Positions 1-10,800 of a DNA stretch of 64,000 nucleotides are shown here, piece by piece. Under the pieces are notes generated by a model. The model was not told the DNA's origin. It worked only from the letters and a program-made list of their open reading frames with translations, and made no database searches. Position numbers and translations under genes: made by a program. Position 1 is the first letter of the stretch; every line of letters starts with the position of its first letter. This stretch comes from Heterobilharzia americana (taxonomy: Eukaryota > Platyhelminthes > Trematoda > Strigeidida > Schistosomatidae), in contig OX104127.1 in NCBI GenBank assembly GCA_944470555.2, positions 28,411,661-28,475,660 of the forward strand, in the 5' to 3' direction.

Positions 1-744
1 TTCATCTGTATGCAGATACAAGTTGTGCATGTTGTGTTTACCTCAACTGTTTTTCATCAAAGACCACTTTTGATTTGATTTGAGTTGGTTTATTTATTTA
101 TTTATTTTTACAGTAAATATGCTTTATTCTAATATTTCCCTCTTTTGTCTGCATACGATTTTCAGTCTTCTTCTCTTTTACTCAACAATGTCATCAGATT
201 AATTTTTCAGTTGTAGGACACTGCTTAGTTAGTTTTTAGATAAAAAAAACTTCAAACTGTGATAATAACCAGACTATGCATAAAACCACTTGAAAATTTA
301 TTTTTTTAAAGATGATTAGTATGTTATGTTGTATAAAGTGAGTTTCATATGGGTCGTAGCAAATTGAATGGTGTTTTTCAGAAGTGTTTAGTATCATTAC
401 GATTCTTCTAATTCGTTGAAGAATTTCTCTTTGTTAATAATTGTTTTCCACTCATGAGTTTCCTGAAGTCTCGATTACAAGTTGAACGTCTGTATATGGT
501 TCAAATGCAGTTTTTTCAAGAGGCGTTTCCTTTTTTAACTTATCTAGGCTTAATTTATAACCAGAGGAGTGTGACTACATTCCTACGTTTTACTAGTGCT
601 TGACAGAATATGCACTTAGTTATGTGTGGCTGAGTTAAAAATTAATGAAACTAGCGAATCTATTATCTGTGAGATGATAAAAAAACTAACAAGTGGTCTA
701 AAAGTGTTTGTATCGTAGATCGATGCAAATTACAAAGATATATT

Positions 745-905
745 ACTGATATATAATCGCTAACAGTGGAATCCAGGACGCGCGTTTCTTACCTGCCTTC
801 CAATGGGTATTGTTATTCTTCGACAAACATTAAACCCAGGACCAATTGTACCACTGATAGCTGGTATCCACTAGTAGTATCAAATTTGAAAATACAAGCA
901 ATATC
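745..905 (-). repeat. Family A (Sm-alpha-like) repeat, degenerate
   Basis: On the - strand the order is tRNA-like box A-like sequence, box B-like sequence, then the end of a hammerhead-like segment with CGCGTCCTGGATTCCACTG. The conserved GAAA box before CGCGCGTCC is present, but the first conserved box (CTGANGA) and stem II are lost to a deletion and substitutions. It matches the better copy at 8005-8310. It is an old copy that should not self-cleave. Confidence 0.55.
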
Positions 906-1469
906 GAGACAGCCAAATACGAACCCATATTGCCAATAGTGGCTGTACGATTCCATCCAGTCAACGACGGTGATGTACAGGATGTAAAATCAAAGACTGT
1001 TTCAGAGATATGTTTTAAATTTTATACTTCTTAGTACTGAGGAGTTTGTGATTTTCTGTCCACTTATTTACTGATTTATAGACTTCTTTTTTGGTTCTGT
1101 TTTATGGTTGTTTAATCTTTTCTTCTTCCTTTTATTTTGGGATCTTGTACTGTACCAATGAGAGAGTCGATCAAACGATGAGTAACCTGATGTACTAGAA
1201 TTATACTACATAGATAATTGTTTAAGTGGATATTGAGTGCATGTAAAGTGAAGTGGATGATGATATTAACATTTTATTTGAAAGAAAGGTATATTTACAA
1301 CAACAAAATGAATATCATATCGTCATAAGCACCATACTTTTTTTCCAAACACGTGAAATATAACAGTCAGTTATGAATATCTTTATACTTACACTCACAA
1401 TCGGTAGCAGACAAAAATTTCAATTTCGAGTTTTCTGGAGATTTATTTATTTCAAGTTTATGTTCATTG

Positions 1470-1650
1470 CAGACTAACATCAATTGGGGAACCATTAAAA
1501 GCCTGGGATAACCACTAGCAGTGTAACGCATGTGCTTTGTTGAAGAATCCCATGCCAGGGCAAAAAAGCTGTCTAGTGCACCCTTGTTTTCAATATTTCT
1601 GCATTTGATGTCAGTCCATGATGAATACAAACTTTTACAAAAAATCTTTT
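1470..1650 (+). repeat. Family B tRNA-like/hammerhead foldback repeat, short copy
   Basis: The left edge (CTAACATCAATTGGGGAACC) is the reverse complement of the right edge (GATGTCAGTCCATGATGAATAC), as in the longer family B copies at 37065 and 61030. The tRNA-like centre is mostly missing. The hammerhead-like part reads TTGAAGA where CTGAAGA is expected and CAAA in place of GAAA, so it looks inactive. An open frame on the other strand crosses this repeat and is not counted as a gene. Confidence 0.5.
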
Positions 1651-1704
1651 TTCTAAACCCTTGCCAAAAAATATAACGCTTCGCATAATACATGTTTATT
1701 TCAG

Positions 1705-1830
1705 ATATCTGAATGCAGTACTCTTCGGCAAATCCAACAACAAGGTGGTGGGCTCACTGGACCCTTTAAAGAAGGCGTTATAACAAAATGGTTACAGTCT
1801 CAAAATATCACTGAATTGGATTATAAACGG
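1705..1830 (+). CDS. PIK3C2: PIK3C2 exon a: kinase domain before the catalytic loop
   Basis: The exon has 42 codons, phase 0 at both ends, acceptor TTTCAG and donor GTAAGT. It encodes [29 protein letters not shown], matching the class II PI3K stretch between the C-lobe strands and the catalytic loop (in the human enzymes LRKIQ..GVTGSFKD..L.WLQKHNP). The next exon continues at the conserved A(V/L)(E/D)NF helix. An open frame on the opposite strand just upstream is a repeat shadow. Confidence 0.88.
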
Positions 1831-4800
1831 GTAAGTGTAATGTATTCATTTGATTTTTCGAAAATTTTGCACCTTATATAATCATTTGACGAAGACGAAG
1901 AATGGTTTGAGAAAATTTCTACTGTTTGCTTCACCTATAATTGTCTAGACTGTTTAACTTGTTGTGTGCTTTATGGTTTGAACTGTTTTGATTATCAACA
2001 TAACGACAACAACAAGTTAAGAAGAATATAGGCTTGTATTGGGCGGCCTTAAAGGGCACCCTAGCAACGATCGAAATAATCAATTAGATCTTTTCATTTC
2101 GGCTAGACAGACAGATTCCCATGATATATAGAAGTCAAATTGGTTATTTCAGTTGTTGGTAGAGTGACTTTAAAAGACACCCTAGCTACTGATAGAATGA
2201 CCAATTAGGCTTCGTTATTTTGCCTGGAAAAGTACTTTTCCATAAAACAAAGGAATGTAATTGGCTGTCACATCAGTTGTAACAACTAGAGTAACCAACC
2301 GGATATATCAATCTGCCTTTCGAGGGAAGTAGAGGAGCCTATTTTGTTGTCTAAGTTGTTGCTGGGCTGGCCTTTAAAGTCATTCATTTTATTAGGTGGT
2401 TTAGATAGGGCGACGTTAAAGGCTCACTTGTCAAGTACTGTAATGACCAATCAGGTTTCGATATGTCAGCTAGAAAGCTAGTTTTTCTTTTTCATGAAAT
2501 ATAGAAACCTAATTGGTTATCTCAGCAGTTGCTAGGGTGGCCTTCCAATCACGCCTTAGACACCAAGTTATAAACTAAATATAAGTTTATTCTAACACCT
2601 GATGGGCTGGATTCGTTTCTAGACGGAAGGGTGAAGATAAACTCAAATTCTTTAGTACATTCTAGTCTAGTAAATTTAGTCAACTAGCTTGCGTTCACTT
2701 GACCGACTTCAGTTTGTAGTCGTGATTTGTTTTCTATGTAGAATATGAAAAGTTGATTACCACCCCCCATTTAGCTCATAATAAACCGACTCACCAAATT
2801 GATAACTCCATTAGAAAGTAAGATTTATTTTAATCCAAAGGATGGTACTTCATATTTTAATGCTACTTCAGTAATTAACCACACTGACTTCTTGATCAAT
2901 TGCATTCGGTGAGCTATAACACTTGCATAGCGTTGTTTGTTACTATTCTATGGTCAATTTGTACATACATCTACTTTTGTTACCACCCATTATCGTGGTA
3001 TGAAAACTACAAAGGTGAATGACTTTCGTAGGTTTTCAAAAAAACAACTCGGTAAAATTTAAGTTTACTTATGACTAATATGTGGAAGGTTGTATTTTCA
3101 GCATATTAATTTTTATGACCTGGTTATCATTCAGTTAATCTGTTTTGGTTTATGGTTTTGCGGTTATAAACCTTAGTCGACTGAAATGGCTATGACGTGT
3201 GTACTGCGCTTGCCTAGCCATCACCTACCTCAACGTACCATGCTGAAAATTGATCACAATGGCGCAGATGCATTTATTCCTTGATATCTTCTAAAGGTTG
3301 AATATTCACATCAACCTTTATCTTCTGTTCGCTTACTCTTTCACGCTGCTTTATCTACCTTTATAACAGTCATTTTCTATCCACCTATTATTTGTGTACT
3401 ACTGCTATGTGTGGTTACTTGATCTGCTGTGCCTGTAAGCGAGGTTCTACGTTGATTCCTTCTGTCAGTCAGTTTTAATTTGGGTATAGATTGGAGATCA
3501 TGAACCCATAATCCCGGTGTAGGATAGTTTTCCTACACAGTTAGCAAAATATGTATTGATTTAAAAGAAAAAACCTGAATTGAGGAACTTTCTGAAGATC
3601 TTCTAGCTACTTTGTTATTCACATGCCACAATGGTTACCGATAAAAATTCTGAAATCAGTGACGTATAACATTAGGAACAATGTGAAAATAAAACATTTG
3701 TCGTGTGAGTCTATCAGGAGATTTACTACCACTGCAGTCTAAAAATTAGATACAGTTTGTAGTTGTTTAGGTCCCAGCGTTCTTGGAATGAAATAATTGT
3801 AGCATTTTGCACGGATGTCTGGTCCGAGCTTCTTCAGGAAGTAATCAAGAATATAGAAATGAATCCAAAAAGCTGTATTTAATCTCCTTGTCCGATTCTC
3901 CTTGTATAGTCTGATCAGGTATTACGCTAATATACGTAAATCTTCTCATGTATAAAACATTAAACCAGTCATGGTGGATTACTTCATGTGTTGTGATTAA
4001 GACGTGAAGCATGCAAATAGTAGATATCTGTAGAATAATGGTCTCAATGATGATAAGAATAATGGACAATGGGAACAGCATGATACTGCAAACATTTAGA
4101 CAAACGATGTTGATCAAAACATAGAAAAATAAGAGTTACGTAATATTAAAGGATGAAGTGTGTAGATAATCAACAGTAGAATTCATTTGTCAGCAGATAT
4201 CAGAAACACAGATTAGTGTTGGACTTCCAGAAGATAATCTCAAACAATTGTGATGCACCATGAATGTGCATTTCCTCTTTAATAATACATATTACAGGCA
4301 AGTTGATGGAATTTCCATGAGGTCACTATTAGGCCTGATATTTGCGGGCGTTTTTTCCACTAAACTTGAGAATGAACCACTGAAAGATGTTATCGATAAT
4401 CTGCATATGTATAAATGTTATATTGACGACAGTTTCATCGTTCTTGGTCAAAACCTCGACAAAAACGAACTGTTAAGAAAATTCAATAGCGTGCATCCAT
4501 TCACTTTCACTTGTGAAGAAGAACAAGAAAATGTGCTATATTTTTAGATGTCTTATTGATTATAAGAGAAGATGGGTCACTTAGTAGAAGGGTGTACAGA
4601 AAATAACATCCACGAGCCAGTATATATGTATATATATAAGTCTAATTAAATGTCTTGCAAAGAGAGCCAATAGGATCTGCTCCGACAACTTGATACAAAA
4701 GGAGTTAGAATATATTCATAATATGCTGCTAGAAATGGGTTACCCTCATGGTTTTATCAAGAGACAAATAAACAAATTGAGTAGAAAATCTGATGAAATG

Positions 4801-7800
4801 ATTGTTCAGAAGAAATCAATATTCATGAAGCTTCAATTTAAAGAGGATGCACTTGGTGAAGTTCTATTTCACAGCCATTACAAGAACCTTTTATGCTGCT
4901 AATCTCTGTTTATCATCTTCTAGTCGGCTGATAATTGTTGCTCAGACAAAAGACAAGCTGCACAGTTTTGCCATTTCTATGTGCATTTATCAATTCAGGT
5001 GCTCCTGTGGCGAAAGCGATATTGGGCGTATAAATAGACAGCTTAGCAAAGTGTTACTGAGTACCTACCGTCATGGCTAGAAAAAGGACTAGTGAAGTCA
5101 ATACGAAGTTCACTTCTGCCAAATTTGGTCGACAGCGGTCATGTAATAGACTAGACCAAAGCGTTCAAAATCGTCTATCGCACTCCACAAAGTCTTCCAA
5201 ATGGAATTCTCACTTGCATTGTGAGTTCGGGAAAAGAAACCTGGTTTTTGCGTGCGGAAAAAACTTGTGCAGCCCTTATCTCTACCTTGGTCAACGAAAA
5301 TCTAATAAATAACTTCAAAGATAAATCTAGTTTTCATCTTCTTCCCCTTTCTTCACCCCTTTCATACATGTTTATTTGTTTAGACTTTGATTATCTACAC
5401 GTTTCATCCCTTAGTATTACGTAACTTTCGGTCGGCATTGTTTGTCTAAATGTTTACAGCATCATGCTATTCCGATTGTCCATTATTCTTGTAATCATTA
5501 AGACAATTATTATCATTGCTATTATTATTATGGTAAAGATACCTACTATTTGCATGCTTCATGTCCTAGTCACCAAAGATTACCTAGTTTTCCACGTATA
5601 GAAGAACTCAGTTTTTTAAATTCAATGAAGCAGAGGTGTACAAATGCTTGAAATCATTTAAACCTTCTCAATTCTATGCCAAGTATTCTTTTCTCGAAAT
5701 GTGCTGATTTTCCACGCCATCGACTCACAAACATTTTTAGTGAGCCTTTTAATAGTAATGACGTACCATCTTTCTGGAAAGAAGTTAAAATAGTTTCCAT
5801 ACCTGAGTCCACATCTGCTCGAGCTAAAGTGAAATTCCGACCGGTCGCAATTACCTCACTATTCCTGAAAATAGTGGAAATACTATTGTTTCGTGCACTT
5901 AAACCTCCTTTGTAGGCTTTCAGAGATCTAAATCAACTCGCCTTCAAACCCAGAAGGAGTACCTTAAACAATGCAGTTGTTTTACATCATAATATCATTA
6001 CAAGTCTGGACAAAGGTATTAAGTATGTTAGATCTGCCTTCTTGGATTATACTTCTGCCTTTGACTCTGTCCTTAGACTCCTCTTATTAAACAAGCTTAC
6101 CAGTATTTACATAGAGTTCTGGATTGTAAACTGGCTTGATTAATATTTTTCTGAGAGAAGACATTACACTCTATATAGAGGAATACGCTCTGCTTCGCTG
6201 CTTAGTGAAGCCAATGTGCCTTAAGGTGCTGTTTTTTCTCGTTTTCTTTTTGCATGACTTACCAACCTCAACTAAAGCTAACTTTGTTAAGTATGCTGAT
6301 GATCCAACAGTATCCATGCTGATCATTTTCTCTTTTGATTGTTCTTAGTTTAACAACTTGTTAGAAAAATTGATTATTGGTCTTCCTTAACTAGCCTCAA
6401 ACATGATCATTTCAAATTTCAGATGGTCAATTTTAGCTTGAGATATGGAAAAGACCTTTGCATATTGGTTCAGTCCTATGACTCTTGTCTTATAGATGGC
6501 TTTGTTATAGAGAATGCAGTAAGCGTGGTTAATCTTGGCCTATGCTTTTCTTCTGATCTTTCTTTGTCCCCTCATATATTACTGATTTCGAGAAAATCCT
6601 TCACTTCACCATTTATATTAGGAAACTCAGATTATCTGATGTAACTCGACCTCTATTCATACGTTTCATTAATTCCTTTGTTTTACCTATACTTGCTAAC
6701 TGTTCACATTTATTCTTTGCTGGAATCCAGAAAATGGACTAGGTTGTATTGCGTAGTAATTTGAAGAGTGTTAGTAGAGCAGGTAGTACACCTGTAACCG
6801 AGCTGATGAATGCAGTTGTGGATAGACATCTGAAGACTGACTAATAATATTTTGTGTGATGACAAGGATCCTCTTCATCCTGACCTCTCTCCGTGTCTGT
6901 CGTCTGGGAATACAAGAATGAAATATAGTAAAGTTTGTGCACACACAACCACATAGAATATTCAACCATACCTAATTTAGTAAGTGTATTGTGTGAAGAA
7001 GGTCATGTTAGATATAGTCTTATCAATCAAGTGTGTAATAGCGAACAGTTATCATGTTGTTGAATTGATTAAACATTTGAGTTATTCTGTTATTCGTTGC
7101 TTTCCATGATATATTGTTAAACGAAACCATTGCTAATGTTTTTAAAGTGTTGTACAACGTGATAAATTGAAGTGAATTCACACTCTGAGAATTGTATACT
7201 GTTAAGCTAACTATTGTGCGGAATGAAGCAAATATATGATTATTATTATTTGGAGGTTTATGCAGCATTTCATTTTTGAGGTAATATTCATCAGCAACTG
7301 ACAGGAGAACAATGAAAAGCTTGGGGTCACTGGTTAGCCATTCTGCACGATAATGGGACTAATGAGCAGTACGCTCCCATGAACTCGCCAGGGAAGGAAT
7401 TCAGGATCCGAATCTCTGGTGACGAATGCGTTAGCCGTCCATGCAGAGTTTTTGTTCAGTCGCTTACAGCTTCCTGCTTCTGTGAACTTGTGATAAAGTG
7501 CGACTGTACACTAATCTATTCAGTTAGCATCCGCTTTGTTTGTGACTGGCTTGCCTTCCAGGTCATGGCTTCTTATTAGAACTTTGGGTCGATACAGCTT
7601 TTCAGTCCTCCCACGTTTTTGATGGTTCTCCACGTGACGTCAGTCTGCCATAAATACTTCCTTAGAAATAAAATATTTATTCTTTAACCTTTGTCTTTTC
7701 TCTCTCCCTCTGTGCATTTTCTTCATTCGCATGGAAGGCTTTGGATAACTTTCTTCGTTCATTAGCTGGATGTTGTGTAGCGACGTATATACTTGGTGTG

Positions 7801-10800
7801 GGTGATCGACACAATGATAACATTATGATACGTTATTCTGGTCATGTATTCCATGTTGACTTCTCCAAAGTATTTGGAAATAGTCAAACATTTGTAGGTA
7901 TTAAAAGGTTAGTGAATACGTTTATGCTTCTAATATCTGAAAACTTGAATACGTTTCTTTTCATTTCACAAGTGGTTTGAATTATTATGGTCATTGCTTC
8001 AATCTATGATAGATAGTGGCTAGCAGTAGAATCCAGGACGTGCGTTTCGTCCCGTTTAGGACTCGTCATCTAGATGTATCTGCCTCCCAACGAGTGATGT
8101 TGCTTGCACTGGGACTCGAACTCGGGACCAACCGCTTCAAACACCAAAGAGTTATCCACTAGATCACTGTGCCACGATAGCCACTTCTTGTACGGTGGGC
8201 ATATTTTTAGTGTTTTTGTCTGTATTATCCCATTGTTGAGTGAACCGAATTGATCGATCTCTATTTGCATATAAGCTCCTACGCAGATGCCTCGACACTA
8301 GTAATCCGTAAGTAATTCTCATTAAAAATTGATAATAATCGAACAACAAGTTAACGCTGAAGGCTATCGAAATACTGTTTTTTCTGTGGGTCGTCTATGT
8401 GATGACGCACACTCTTAGTTTCAGTCAAATACGACCCTGGTAGTTTACATTGTATAACACTCAAGTCATATATCTGAAGCAAAAACTAATGAATCGCATA
8501 GCCTGGTGATGAAATGCTAAGAAAACACCAAACAGTTATCATATGCATCCTGAGCTAGAAATCTTCTCTACTGTCTCACTTTTTTTAAACTGCTGTAACT
8601 AACTACAATGGTTCGATTAAATTACCCCGCTTAAATTGTGTTGTAAGATGACATTTACTTGAATAATATGTTTGTTGTAATCATTGAGGTACAATGAATG
8701 GCAATTACTGGGACCTTTCATTAGGGTGTGTCAGAGGTTTTCATTGAACAGGTAGTCCAAACAAGTTGAAAGCCATTTCAGCTTTATCTTAAAATCTGTT
8801 CGTTGTTGAATATATTTTAAAGCTTTCGGAAATTTTAGACAGTACAGTCAAATACGTCAACTTAGCAGACGATTATGTTTACTTTTAGAGATTGACCGAG
8901 GTCATTTAGATTTTGAGAAAATATGCGCAGAATATCAGAACTTAACTAAGTGGAGTTTTTTCTAACTCTCTCATCTTCAGTAACAGTTTCCCAAGTAACT
9001 AGAGCTTAATATGATAGGTATTTTAGTAGTTATGATCCTACCTTTTACTCTCTCCATAAGTCACTTTTGTTAAGTAAGCTTGGAATCACATATACTAAGC
9101 TGTGAGTCACAAAATGATTCGATTCTCATTTTCCATAAGCAAAACGGGATGTACAATGGAAAGCACCTTGCATGATCTACATTCTTCTGTCGAAACGAAT
9201 TTCATTAGATATACTGGTGACTCGGCAGTTCCTGTGCCAGTTATCCCTTATTCAGATCGTTCTCAAATGAATGGTTTCCTGTCTGAAATTAATCATTGGC
9301 CTTCCTCAAATGGTCTAGTGGTAGACCTTTCTAAATCTAAAATGTTTAGTTTTAGTTCCGAGCGTAAAAATAATTTGTTTCAGCTGTTTTGGTTCCATGA
9401 CTCGTGTATTATTGATGGTGCTACTGTAGTAAGAAGTACCTATAAAATACGTATAAGTGGTATGTTAAGCAACGTCGAGAGTAATAACAATTGATTGGTA
9501 AGAAATCAGACCAGAAGAGCACACAGTGCTGGATGAAAATGTGAAGTGGAAGCACTGTGCTTTACAAGAGATTACTTTCAAATCGACAAATTTTTTATTA
9601 GATATAGTAAATTAATCATTATAAACTGTATTTTCTCAATCAATGATTTAAATGATTACTGGACTTATCTTCACTACTGCAGATAGCAAATCCAGGGTTT
9701 ACGTGCTGATCTTTGTTGTTCATCTCATATCTTGTTAACTTTCAAGAAAACGTTTCGTATAGCGTATTACGTAGGGAAGCTGAGATTGTGTGACACAACT
9801 CAACCTCTACTTTCACGATTTTTTAATTCTTGTATTTTACCTGTCCCTCGTTAATGTCTCCTCTTTTAAATGCAAATTCTTAATATTGCTTAGGGAACTG
9901 AAATGTCAGTAGATATAATGGTGTACGTAACTGGTTGTTACCTTTTTCAGAAGGCATATGAATTCATGCAGAAAACTGGGTAAATCACTGTATTGGACAC
10001 TGAACAACCTTTTCATTCATAGATCTTTTCTTACATCTTCTCTGGAACAACAAGAAACCATTACAGTAAACTTTATCTTCATATACAAAACTACTTAGTG
10101 ATGGCATTTTAAACAGAATAAGTGCTTTTATTCAAATTATGTTAACCGGGGGCTAATTACGCGAATGAAGCAGTGTCTTACCTGGCACGTATCTTATGTG
10201 AAAAAAGAATTGTTGCATCAGAGCTTGAATTTAAAATTTGTAACAGGAGATTATAGGCCATTTCTATCGTGTAATGATTCGTATACTAATGTCTTTTTTG
10301 CTAATGTTATTGACATATTGGTAGAGCGTCAGGCCAGAAACCCAGTAGTCTCTGGTTTAAATCCTGCTATGGTTCAAATTTACATTTCACCTTCAATCAT
10401 CATCCAGTAGGCATAATTTAGTTGGCGTAGTTAATACCACTGAAAATAACATAAAGGAGTTAATTCTGTCTGTAATGTCAAACACTGAGAATTCTGAACT
10501 ACCTGATAAATGTTAACTGGAATAAGTGAATATTATTGTTGTTAAACTGATTTCAATATTTATGTGCTAGATAATTTAAACTTGGAAAACAAATATGACT
10601 CTAAGTATGAGGGATATTTTCAGATATTCATTGGTAGTTTGCTTCAGCTGGAGTGACATTATCTAGAAACAAGTTTAGGCACGGAACAATTTTGAACGGT
10701 ATAAATAGTGTGGCTGTCATGACTACTAGTGATGGTTTTGTTAACTCTTGAACATAATAAGTACGCGAAAGGTAGTAACGCGATGAGACACTTGGACTGG

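Larger units (their letters stand above)
1..1704 (+). other. Intron sequence upstream of first visible PIK3C2 exon
   Basis: The stretch lies before the first recognisable PIK3C2 exon and ends in a good acceptor (TTTATTTCAG before 1705). I found no coding exon in it. The preceding kinase exon, which should encode the part of the catalytic domain before the visible [11 protein letters not shown] segment, must lie to the left of the window. It holds an old family A repeat near 745-905 and a short family B copy near 1470-1650. The rest is AT-rich sequence without recognised content. Confidence 0.6.
1831..7737 (+). other. PIK3C2 intron 1 (5.9 kb), repeat-filled
   Basis: The intron runs from GTAAGT to an acceptor at CATGGAAG. 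It contains a palindromic tandem array (2040-2560), the 3' tail of an SR3-like RTE (3225-3470), a Penelope-like element with an inverted end piece (3770-5600), a CR1/Jockey-group fragment (5590-6980) and a family B remnant (7325-7450). About 2570-3180 and 6980-7320 show nothing I recognise. Confidence 0.7.

Noticed and set aside
3845..4117. 90-residue hydrophobic - strand open frame
   Set aside because: It is the inverted copy of the Penelope-like 3' region at 5435-5570, not a gene.
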